A DNA stretch of 64,000 bases from positions 620,001 through 684,000 of the forward strand of contig NZ_APNH01000002.1 of the NCBI RefSeq assembly GCF_040361275.1. The letters run 5' to 3'. Origin of the DNA: Salinisphaera sp. T31B1 (lineage in GTDB: Bacteria; Pseudomonadota; Gammaproteobacteria; Nevskiales; Salinisphaeraceae). Shown here in pieces: positions 57,276-64,000 of the stretch. Position numbers and translations under genes: made by a program. The notes under the pieces were generated by a model. The model was not told where the DNA came from. It did not search any database and saw nothing but the letters and a program-made list of their open reading frames with translations. Within the stretch, counting starts at the first letter, position 1. Each line of letters opens with the position of its first letter.

Positions 57276-57578
57276 TCAGCGGTATTTGAGAACGTCCATG
57301 AGCTCGGCCACGATCGCGTCTTCGTCGCCGCGTTCGTGGGCCGTGGTCACATGGTGCTTGAGATGTCCGCGCAGTATCAGATCGCCCGTCTTGGCCAACG
57401 CGCCGTTGACCGCCTTGATCTGTTTGAGCGCGTCCACGCAGTACACATCGTCGCGATCGAGCATCCGCAGAATGCCGTCGACATGGCCGCGAATCGAGCG
57501 CAGTCGGGCGCGTGCGTCGTCACGGATCGCGCCGTCGATCGCCAGATGTTCGCAGGGCCGCGGTTCGTCTGCTGCCAT
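57276..57578 (-). CDS. csoR: CsoR/RcnR-family metal-responsive repressor with Cys-His-His site
   Basis: A 100-residue all-helical DUF156 repressor. The site residues are C47 (VYCVDA), H72 and H76 (GHLKHH), with the spacing of CsoR C36-H61-C65 but with the last cysteine replaced by histidine, which is the set of RcnR (C35-H60-H64). An extra Cys and His, C9 and H11, sit near the N-terminus. Context argues for copper: it lies between copZ and copA, and the copZ stop overlaps its start (TAATG). So it may be a copper sensor with an unusual site or a broader metal sensor. Confidence 0.88.
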   Translation of the reverse strand: MAADEPRPCEHLAIDGAIRDDARARLRSIRGHVDGILRMLDRDDVYCVDALKQIKAVNGALAKTGDLILRGHLKHHVTTAHERGDEDAIVAELMDVLKYR

Positions 57579-57778
57579 TACGCGGCGCTCGCCTGATAAC
57601 CCTCGTCTTCGACGGCGGCGATCAGCTCAGCGGTTTCGGCACTGCCTTCGACCTGGGCCAGCCCCGCATCGAGATCGACCCGTACGACCCGCTCTACGCC
57701 GGCCACACTGGCGAGCGCCTGGTCCACCGCTTTCACGCAATGCTGACAGCTCATGCCCTGAATATGGATCGTAGTCAT
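57578..57778 (-). CDS. copZ: copper chaperone CopZ-like HMA-domain protein
   Basis: A 66-residue heavy-metal-associated domain. The metal site is GMSCQHC with C11 and C14, and the rest follows the ferredoxin-like fold of CopZ and Atx1. It would carry Cu+ to CopA, which is encoded two genes downstream. Its stop codon overlaps the csoR start by one base (TAATG). It is the first gene after the inverted repeat at 57798-57815, so the operator controls this whole operon. Confidence 0.9.
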   Translation of the reverse strand: MTTIHIQGMSCQHCVKAVDQALASVAGVERVVRVDLDAGLAQVEGSAETAELIAAVEDEGYQASAA

Positions 57779-57797
57779 CGTCGGCTCCCGGTTTGCA

Positions 57798-57815
57798 CCA
57801 CCCCCTGGGGGGTGG
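57798..57815. promoter_or_regulatory. CsoR-type operator, perfect 8-2-8 inverted repeat between divergent promoters
   Basis: The arms CCACCCCC and GGGGGTGG are perfect around TG. G-run/C-run palindromes of this kind are what CsoR-family repressors bind. On the minus strand a TATAAA (57825-57830) lies just upstream, so the site covers the early transcribed region of copZ. On the plus strand TATACA (57827-57832) could be the -10 of the DUF4396 gene, putting the repeat over its -35. One repressor could therefore control both directions. Confidence 0.72.
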
Positions 57816-57927
57816 GGTAGGCTGTTTATACATCGTAGAACCGGCCTCCGGTCCGGTCAAACCGAGGGATCGACAAGAAGGCCTGGCGGTCGGGCTCTCG
57901 CGCATTTTTCCTTACGGAGTATCGATT

Positions 57928-58632
57928 ATGTCTATCGCGCTCATCGCCTGGGTCTCGATCGGGCTCGGCGTGGCCACCGCAGCCGCGATCGCGCTCGACG
58001 TTCGTGCCCACCCGCAGCCCATGGGCATCATGAATATCACCTGGCCGATCACCGGCCTGTATTTTCCGGTCGTCGGCTGGTGGCTGTATGTCGCCATGGG
58101 ACGCCCGGACGCCATGGCCAGCCACGGCAGTCACGATTCGGGCACGAACGAGGGCGGCGGCAACCATGGTCATCACCATGCATCGAAGCCCAAATGGCAG
58201 AGCGTGTTCGTCGGTGTGACCCACTGCGGTGGCGGCTGTACGCTCGGGGACTCCGTCGCGGCACCGATCGTAGCCGCCATCGGCTTGACGGTCTTCGGAT
58301 CGGAGCTGATCGGACATTTCGTGGGCGCGTTCATCGGCGCCTATCTGTTCGGATTGCTGTTCCAGATCGTGCCGACGATGCAGATGGGCGAGTCCAGCCT
58401 GGGTCGGGCATTCGTCAACGCCGTCAAGGCCGATACGCTGTCCCTGATCGCTTTCGAGATCGGTATGTTCGGCTGGCTGGCCATCGCCTTCAAGCTGATT
58501 CTGCCGGAAATGCCCGCCGTCGCCACGCCGGTGTACTGGTTCATGATGCAGATCGCGATGATGATCGGATTCGCCACCGCTTACCCGGCCAACTGGTGGC
58601 TCATTGATCGCGGTATCAAGCACGGCATGTAG
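57928..58632 (+). CDS. DUF4396 membrane protein with His-rich loop
   Basis: A 234-residue protein with about six helices. A cytoplasmic or periplasmic loop at residues 65-84 is rich in His (ASHGSHDSG, then NHGHHHASKPK), and HCGGGC at 99-104 gives two cysteines and a histidine at the start of the next helix; together they look like a metal-binding path. GGAG lies eight bases before ATG 57928. It is divergent from the copZ-csoR-copA operon across the shared inverted repeat. DUF4396 proteins have no established function; a role in copper or other metal transport is inference. Confidence 0.85.
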   Translation: MSIALIAWVSIGLGVATAAAIALDVRAHPQPMGIMNITWPITGLYFPVVGWWLYVAMGRPDAMASHGSHDSGTNEGGGNHGHHHASKPKWQSVFVGVTHCGGGCTLGDSVAAPIVAAIGLTVFGSELIGHFVGAFIGAYLFGLLFQIVPTMQMGESSLGRAFVNAVKADTLSLIAFEIGMFGWLAIAFKLILPEMPAVATPVYWFMMQIAMMIGFATAYPANWWLIDRGIKHGM

Positions 58633-58649
58633 CCCGCCACCGACGCGGT

Positions 58650-59117
58650 TTACAGCGGCAGAGCCGTCTTGTACTTGACCTGTTTGAGCGCGAAACTCGA
58701 CTGAATGTTGGCGATACCGGCCAGCTGTGAGAGCTCATCGACGATGAAGCGTTCCAGCGCGTCAACGTCCTCGACCACGACGCGCAGCAGATAGTCCGAG
58801 GCGCCGGTCATCAGATAGCACTCCATGACTTCCGGATAGGCATTCATGGCCGCTTCGAAACGCTGCAGCGAGGTTTCCACCTGCTTCTCCAGGCGAACCT
58901 GGATGAACACGCTCACGCCCAGCCCCACCCGACGCGGATCGACCAGCGCCACATACCGGCGGATATGGCCGCTGGCCTCGAGCGCGCGGACGCGGGTCAG
59001 ACAAGGTGAAGGCGATAGATGCACGCGCGTGGCCAGCTCGACATTGGTGAGCTTGGCATCATCCTGCAACGCACGCAGGATCTTAAGATCAATGGAGTCA
59101 GGCGTTGGTTTCGGCAT
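58650..59117 (-). CDS. Lrp/AsnC-family regulator divergent from an E1 gene
   Basis: A 155-residue Lrp/AsnC regulator. The helix-turn-helix spans residues 20-55 ([30 protein letters not shown]), and the RAM ligand domain follows, with the [20 protein letters not shown] core. The ATG 59117 (MPKPTP) is chosen since GCGGAAC lies upstream; an ATG at 59129 is four codons earlier. It is transcribed away from the pyruvate dehydrogenase-type gene, with 125 bases between starts, so it most likely controls that gene in response to an amino acid. Confidence 0.92.
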   Translation of the reverse strand: MPKPTPDSIDLKILRALQDDAKLTNVELATRVHLSPSPCLTRVRALEASGHIRRYVALVDPRRVGLGVSVFIQVRLEKQVETSLQRFEAAMNAYPEVMECYLMTGASDYLLRVVVEDVDALERFIVDELSQLAGIANIQSSFALKQVKYKTALPL

Positions 59118-59242
59118 ATCGTTCCGCATTTTTCGAACTACGCGGAATTATATGCCGCCCAGAACAATGTTATCGGCGTATATCGGCAGCCCATGCGGCA
59201 CGCGCTCGGCTAGGATGAGCGGCAACCCCGATGGAGCTCACC

Positions 59243-61939
59243 ATGGCCGACCGTTCGAACCCACAATCTTCCGCCGCCTCCGCCGACGAGGCGGCCGATA
59301 TCGACGCGCTCGAGACGGATGAATGGCTGGACGCGCTGGCCGGCGTACTTGCCAACGACGGTCCCGAGCGCGTGCGTTTTCTGTTACGCCGGTTGACCGC
59401 GGCCGCCCGTGATGAAGGTATTTCTCCGGATGCCGCGCCCTATTCGGCCTATCGGAATACCATTGGCGTCGAGCGCCAGGGACATTATCCGGGCGATCTC
59501 GCGATAGAGATGCGTCTGACCGCCATCCAACGCTGGAACGCGTTGGCCATGGTGGTACGCGCGAACAAGGCGTTCGGCGAACTCGGCGGACATATCGCCA
59601 GCTATGCCGCGGCCGCCGAGCTGTTCGAGGTGGGCTTCAACCATTTCTTCAAAGGCGTGGATGCCCCGGGCGGCGGGGATCTGGTCTATTTCCAGCCGCA
59701 CTCCGCGCCCGGCGTCTATGCCCGGGCCTATCTGGAGGGCCGACTGAGCGAGGACGAACTCGCCCATTTTCGTCAGGAGACCGGCGGGCACGGACTGAGT
59801 TCGTATCCGCACCCGTGGCTGATGCCTGAATTCTGGCAGTTCCCCACCGGCTCCATGGGCATCGGCCCGATCAATGCCGTCTACCAGGCGCGGTTCATGC
59901 GCTATCTCGCCGCGCGCGGGCTCGCCGAGCCAGGCGAGCGCCATGTATGGGGCATATTCGGCGATGGCGAAATGGACGAACCGGAGTCGATCGGTGGCCT
60001 GACGCTCGCTGCACGCGAAGGCCTCGACAACCTCACTTTCGTGGTCAACTGCAATCTACAACGCCTGGACGGGCCGGTACGCGGCAACGGTCAGATCATC
60101 CCTGAGCTCGAATCGCTGTTCCGTGGCGCAGGGTGGAACGTGATCAAGGTGCTATGGGGCTCGGACTGGGACGCGCTGTTCGCGCGCGATACCCACCACG
60201 CCCTGTTACGTGCGTTCGCGGCCACGGTCGACGGCAAGTACCAGACCCTCGGCGCGAACGACGGCTCGTACAATCTCGTCCATTTCTTCAACCAGGACCC
60301 TGAACTCGCTGCTCTGGTCGAACACATGACCGATGCCGAAATCGACGGCCTGACCCGCGGCGGCCATGATCTGCGCAAGCTCCATGCCGCATTCGCGACC
60401 GCGCGGACACACACCGGCGCGCCGACCGTGATTCTGGCCAAGACCAAGAAAGGCTTCGGCATGGGGGGCGCGGGCGAGTCGCGCATGACCGCCCATCAGA
60501 CCAAGAAGCTGGACCTGGAAGCGCTACGGGCCTTTCGCGAACGTTTCGAACTGCCGCTGTCCGACGACGATCTTGCTGAGTTGCGATTCTACAAGCCGGC
60601 CGAGGACAGCGCCGAGATGCGCTACCTGCGCACGCGTCGCGACGCACTCGGCGGTGCGCTGCCGGCGCGCCGCACGCAAGCCGAGACCGTGCCCGTACCT
60701 GAGCTGGCCGACTATGCCGGGTTTGCACTGGAGGCCGACGGCAAGCCGATGTCGACCACGATGGCCCTGGTGCGCCTGATCCGCGGCCTGTTGCGTGATC
60801 GAACGCTGGGACCGCGGCTGGTGCCGATCGTCGCCGACGAAGCCCGCACCTTCGGCCTGGATAGCCTGTTCGGCCAGATCGGAATCTATTCGCCCGTCGG
60901 CCAGCGCTACGAACCCGAGGACGCCGGTTCGGTGCTTTACTATAACGAGTCGCAGGACGGCCAGATTCTCGAGGAAGGCATCACCGAGGCTGGCGCGCTG
61001 TCGTCGTGGATCGCCGCCGGCACGTCCTATTCGGTGCACGGTCTGGCGATGCTGCCGTTTTATATCTACTACTCGATGTTCGGTTTTCAGCGCGTGGGCG
61101 ATCTGATCTGGGCCGCAGCCGATCAGCGCACGCGGGGTTTTCTGGTCGGTGGTACCGCCGGCCGTACGACCCTGTCCGGCGAGGGTCTGCAACATCAGGA
61201 CGGTTTCAGCCACGTCGTGGCTGCCGGCGTGCCCAACTGCCGTGCCTACGACCCGGGCTTCGCCTACGAGCTGGCGGTGATCGTCGATCATGGCATGCAG
61301 CGGATGCTCGTCGATCAGGCCGACGAGTTCTATTACCTGACCGTGATGAACGCCAAGGACGAACAGCCGTCCATGCCGCCCGGCGTCGAGGATGACATCA
61401 TTCGTGGGCTGTACCGTTTCGATACCGCGTTCGCCGAGAGCCCGCGTGCACGGGTGCGCCTGGTCGGCTCCGGTTCGATCCTGCATGAAGTGCGCGCCGC
61501 CGCCGCCCTGCTCGCCGCCGACTGGCAGATCACCACTGAAATCTGGAGCGCGACCAGTTTCGCCGAACTGGCTCGCCAGGCGCGCGAGATCGAGCGCTGG
61601 AACCGACATCACCCCGATCAGGCCCAACGGGTCAGCCATGTTGCCGGCTGTTTCGATGACGCGACGCCGGTGATTGCGGCGACCGACTATGTCCAGGCTT
61701 ACCCGCAGCTGATTGCCGCCTATATCGGCTCGCCGTATAGCACACTCGGAACAGATGGCTTCGGCCGCAGCGACACACGTGCCGCTGTCCGGCGGTTCTT
61801 CGAAGTCGACCGGTATCAGATCGTTCTGTCGGCGCTGTCCGCGCTTGCACGCGAGGGCACGATCGACCCTGTCCTGCCCGGCCAGGCAATCGCCGGCTAC
61901 CGGATCGATACCGATACACCCGCGCCCTGGATGAGCTGA
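59243..61939 (+). CDS. aceE: homodimeric pyruvate dehydrogenase E1-type enzyme, without E2/E3 nearby
   Basis: An 898-residue thiamine-diphosphate enzyme of the homodimeric 2-oxoacid dehydrogenase E1 family (E. coli AceE is 887). The cofactor motif is GDGEMDEPES to NCN (about bases 59960-60055), and PHSAPGVYARAYLEGRL and GMGGAGESRMTAHQ are typical of AceE. The start ATG 59243 has GGAG six bases upstream; ATG 59231 is less likely. No aceF or lpd follows; a terminator ends the unit at about 62000. The divergent Lrp-type gene recalls mdeR-mdeB of pseudomonads, so this may be a second E1 for 2-oxobutyrate rather than the main one. Confidence 0.9.
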   Translation: MADRSNPQSSAASADEAADIDALETDEWLDALAGVLANDGPERVRFLLRRLTAAARDEGISPDAAPYSAYRNTIGVERQGHYPGDLAIEMRLTAIQRWNALAMVVRANKAFGELGGHIASYAAAAELFEVGFNHFFKGVDAPGGGDLVYFQPHSAPGVYARAYLEGRLSEDELAHFRQETGGHGLSSYPHPWLMPEFWQFPTGSMGIGPINAVYQARFMRYLAARGLAEPGERHVWGIFGDGEMDEPESIGGLTLAAREGLDNLTFVVNCNLQRLDGPVRGNGQIIPELESLFRGAGWNVIKVLWGSDWDALFARDTHHALLRAFAATVDGKYQTLGANDGSYNLVHFFNQDPELAALVEHMTDAEIDGLTRGGHDLRKLHAAFATARTHTGAPTVILAKTKKGFGMGGAGESRMTAHQTKKLDLEALRAFRERFELPLSDDDLAELRFYKPAEDSAEMRYLRTRRDALGGALPARRTQAETVPVPELADYAGFALEADGKPMSTTMALVRLIRGLLRDRTLGPRLVPIVADEARTFGLDSLFGQIGIYSPVGQRYEPEDAGSVLYYNESQDGQILEEGITEAGALSSWIAAGTSYSVHGLAMLPFYIYYSMFGFQRVGDLIWAAADQRTRGFLVGGTAGRTTLSGEGLQHQDGFSHVVAAGVPNCRAYDPGFAYELAVIVDHGMQRMLVDQADEFYYLTVMNAKDEQPSMPPGVEDDIIRGLYRFDTAFAESPRARVRLVGSGSILHEVRAAAALLAADWQITTEIWSATSFAELARQAREIERWNRHHPDQAQRVSHVAGCFDDATPVIAATDYVQAYPQLIAAYIGSPYSTLGTDGFGRSDTRAAVRRFFEVDRYQIVLSALSALAREGTIDPVLPGQAIAGYRIDTDTPAPWMS

Positions 61940-61996
61940 CCCGCCACGGCAACCTCGTCAGCAGATCCACACATGGACCACTAGGCAACATCCACG

Positions 61997-62034
61997 AAAA
62001 AAAGGCGCGGATCCCATGATCCGCACCTTTTAAA
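61997..62034. terminator. bidirectional rho-independent terminator
   Basis: A stem AAAGG-C-GCGGAT / ATCCGC-A-CCTTT with loop CCCATG (one C/A mismatch) is flanked by A on the left and T on the right. It lies 58 bases after the aceE stop and about 55 after the stop of the leftward gene that ends at 62089, so it can serve both convergent genes. Confidence 0.88.
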
Positions 62035-62088
62035 TCGCGCTTGATAATCGGCCGCCGGTGCCCAGGCGCCGACGACCGCTGGGCCGCG

Positions 62089-64000
62089 CTAGCGCGGTAC
62101 GACCGCGAAGTTCGGGTAGTTGCGATAGTTCGGCTTGACCGAGCGCTGCTCGAAGACCTGCCACGCCGCCCGAGCTTTCGGATGGCTGCTGCCGGCGGCC
62201 ATCGCCAGGCCCGGCTGCATGTTGGCCACGAAACCGGTCGCCGAATGGGCATAGCCCACCATTTCACCGAGCTTGTAGGTCTGGTTCGAGACGATATTGC
62301 TCAGCCGGTTGACCATTTCACGTGTATTGCAGGCCAGCCCCGTCAGACGCGGAAAATTGTTCCGGTAGACATCGGTCATGGACTGATAATCACCGGCGCC
62401 GCGGGAATCGCGAATCTGCAGCGAGTAGGCCGAGGCCTCGAGCCAGCAGAAACCCTGCGCCGGGTCACCCTGCCAATCGGTCATCCGGGCGATCGGGAAA
62501 TCCGCCAGCCAATTCATAAACGCCCGAGCGCCGGGCTGGCCCTGCTCAGCCGCATGACCCACCGACCATGCGAAGAAATCGGCCTGCCAGGGCGCAACCC
62601 CGACGCGATCATTGCCGTTGGCCGGATAGATGACCGCGCCATAATCGTTGATTACATGCAGCGGCGACCGATCCGTGCCTACGTAGAGATCGTTGTAATC
62701 GTCGAAGATATTGCGTACGAGGCCGGTGAAGTAGGACTTCATCGGGTCGTCGTCTGGCGTGGCGAATGCGGCATCGCTGATGCTGCGCAGCGACCAGGCC
62801 TGGCCCCGCACCTGCGACTGCGCGGCGTGGAGCGTGCCTTTGTCGTAATCGCGGTATTCGGGATTACCCCAGAGTTCTACATACGAAGCCGTGAACTGCA
62901 TTTCCTCGAGATAGTAGTAATCGCCGGTGACCAGGTACGGCACATAGCCGATCGACGGGTGGTGGGAGATGTCGAACGAATACGGCGAGTTGCAGTCCCC
63001 GCGACAGGCGGGCAACAAGTCTTTCTGATATTCACGGGTCTGACTGGCATGGCTGTAGTCGGCCAGCGTGACATAGGCATGGCGGGTGATTTCCAGAGGT
63101 CGGCCTGTCTCCCGATCCCGATAATGGAACGCGTAGCTGCCCACGGCGTTGTCGTTGGCGAGCATCCATTGGAAAGCGCGCCGATCGCCGGACACGGCGT
63201 AAGTCGATGTCCAGCGCGGCAACGGGCCGATTGCCGGTTGTGCGCCGGTGTTGCCCATCGCACGCGTCTGGTTTCCGTTGCTCATGGGCGGGAACTGCTG
63301 GGGCCGGGAGTCGAGAAAACTCTGACTCGGGCTCACATCCTCATAGCGCGAGATCGCGCCCGTGGCCTGCAGATAATCCGTGTCCAGACGTGCATACAAG
63401 CCCGGGTCATCGTGCCACCAGAGCACGCGGTGCCACCGCGCCTGACGATAGTGCTTGAGGTTGGGCAGCCGATACGTCTGGTCGCCGACCTCCATCTCGA
63501 CCTGATACTTCACGTTTTGCGGCGCATCCACATACGCCCCGCTGTTTTCGATCACCGTGTCCACGCGTGCGCGTTCGACGTTGCCATTGCCGTCGGCATA
63601 TGCGCGTATATGGAAATACACGCTGATATTCGCCGCCGGCCCGTTGGCCCCCGGCAGCGGACCGCCCACGATCCATTCCGAAACCTGATCGCCAGCCAAC
63701 CAGTGCTTGCACTGCTTGCCCCATTCGCTGCATCCACCGGCCTGCGTGGCGTTCGCCAGCAGATCGCGCGCATCGATCGCGTAGGTCCTGCCGCGCGACT
63801 TGATCGACACGCGGCCACTGAAATCGCTGGCCAGGAGTGCGCCCGCAGTGACCGGAGTGCCGGCACGGGCGCGGTCGGTGAGTGCCAGCCGCGCATTGGT
63901 CATGCCCTTGCCTGCCGGCACCCGCGCGGTAATCACCGCGTGTCGTAGAGAACCGTCCGGCCAGCGCGCCTTGGCATCGACCTGCGTGGGCACACTTCGA
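62089..64000 (-). CDS. large RIFT-barrel-type protein (PcRGLX/YetA-like), 5' end outside window
   Basis: The C-terminal 637 or so residues of a protein whose start is beyond the window edge. The first visible part, RWPDGSLRHAVITARVPAG, is typical of the RIFT-barrel domain found in exo-rhamnogalacturonan lyase-like and YetA-like proteins; later there are several tryptophan- and tyrosine-rich segments and an all-helical C-terminal half (about from base 63000 leftwards). Paired cysteines (CSEWGKQC and CRGDC) point to an exported protein. The catalytic role is unproven; a polysaccharide-acting enzyme or its relative is the most likely class. A terminator follows at about 62000. Confidence 0.65.
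   Translation of the reverse strand, partial: RSVPTQVDAKARWPDGSLRHAVITARVPAGKGMTNARLALTDRARAGTPVTAGALLASDFSGRVSIKSRGRTYAIDARDLLANATQAGGCSEWGKQCKHWLAGDQVSEWIVGGPLPGANGPAANISVYFHIRAYADGNGNVERARVDTVIENSGAYVDAPQNVKYQVEMEVGDQTYRLPNLKHYRQARWHRVLWWHDDPGLYARLDTDYLQATGAISRYEDVSPSQSFLDSRPQQFPPMSNGNQTRAMGNTGAQPAIGPLPRWTSTYAVSGDRRAFQWMLANDNAVGSYAFHYRDRETGRPLEITRHAYVTLADYSHASQTREYQKDLLPACRGDCNSPYSFDISHHPSIGYVPYLVTGDYYYLEEMQFTASYVELWGNPEYRDYDKGTLHAAQSQVRGQAWSLRSISDAAFATPDDDPMKSYFTGLVRNIFDDYNDLYVGTDRSPLHVINDYGAVIYPANGNDRVGVAPWQADFFAWSVGHAAEQGQPGARAFMNWLADFPIARMTDWQGDPAQGFCWLEASAYSLQIRDSRGAGDYQSMTDVYRNNFPRLTGLACNTREMVNRLSNIVSNQTYKLGEMVGYAHSATGFVANMQPGLAMAAGSSHPKARAAWQVFEQRSVKPNYRNYPNFAVVPR

Noticed and set aside
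62041-63948. A 635-codon plus-strand frame opposite the RIFT-barrel-type gene
   Set aside because: The minus-strand product has a recognisable domain segment and cysteine pairs, and the terminator at about 62000 fits its end. The plus frame would start inside that terminator region and looks like a shadow.

Overview
The window is high-GC bacterial chromosome (GC judged by eye, about two thirds). It is densely packed with short intergenic gaps and shows no tRNA, rRNA, insertion sequence, phage gene or CRISPR array. Many proteins match gammaproteobacterial families closely: Kup, IlvD of 616 residues, DbpA with its C-terminal RNA-binding domain, homodimeric AceE, AqpZ, Ivy, YchJ and a YedK-type SRAP protein. 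Together they suggest an environmental, aerobic gammaproteobacterium. The lineage (something like Salinisphaera) is a guess from the gene mix, not something the sequence proves.

Layout. 1-4.2 kb: end-truncated potassium transporter kup, an HSL-type esterase and SRAP yedK. 4.2-14.6 kb: succinate-semialdehyde-type dehydrogenase with a clear terminator, HD hydrolase, AraC regulator divergent from a TauE/SafE permease, Ca/Na antiporter, MFS exporter, an unknown membrane-anchored protein, and an EamA transporter behind a ykkC-class (guanidine-I-like) riboswitch, then YchJ. 15-19 kb: iorAB molybdenum hydroxylase and a lipoprotein. 19-28.3 kb: a cyclic-di-GMP region with three proteins (five-PAS GGDEF-EAL, GAF/degenerate GGDEF/EAL, and a six-helix membrane GGEEF cyclase) and several small proteins between them. 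28.3-33.5 kb: telA with its membrane partner, ilvD and a divergent LysR. 33.8-38 kb: small proteins, TVP38-type membrane protein, LysE exporter overlapping an AraC regulator. 38-42.6 kb: a four-gene leftward cluster (flavin reductase, hemerythrin, TauE/SafE permease, long acyl-CoA oxidase-like protein with an N-terminal TerB-like segment). 42.8-49 kb: EF-hand protein, Ivy lysozyme inhibitor, small lipoprotein, dbpA, LuxR-type regulator, aqpZ and a transglutaminase-like protease. 49-54.6 kb: LysR divergent from a D-malate/tartrate dehydrogenase and an SLC13 carboxylate transporter, then dienelactone hydrolase and class II aldolase. 54.7-58.6 kb: copper block copZ-csoR-copA, divergent from a DUF4396 membrane protein across a perfect inverted repeat. 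58.6-64 kb: Lrp-family regulator divergent from an E1 pyruvate dehydrogenase gene without E2/E3, a bidirectional terminator, and the C-terminal part of a large RIFT-barrel-type protein that runs off the window.

The most interesting elements are: the riboswitch whose downstream hairpins can both terminate transcription and hide the ribosome-binding site of an EamA transporter; the copper locus, whose CsoR-family repressor carries a Cys-His-His set like nickel/cobalt sensors and whose operator is shared with DUF4396; the Lrp/orphan E1 pair resembling mdeR-mdeB; and the acyl-CoA oxidase with a TerB-like front end.
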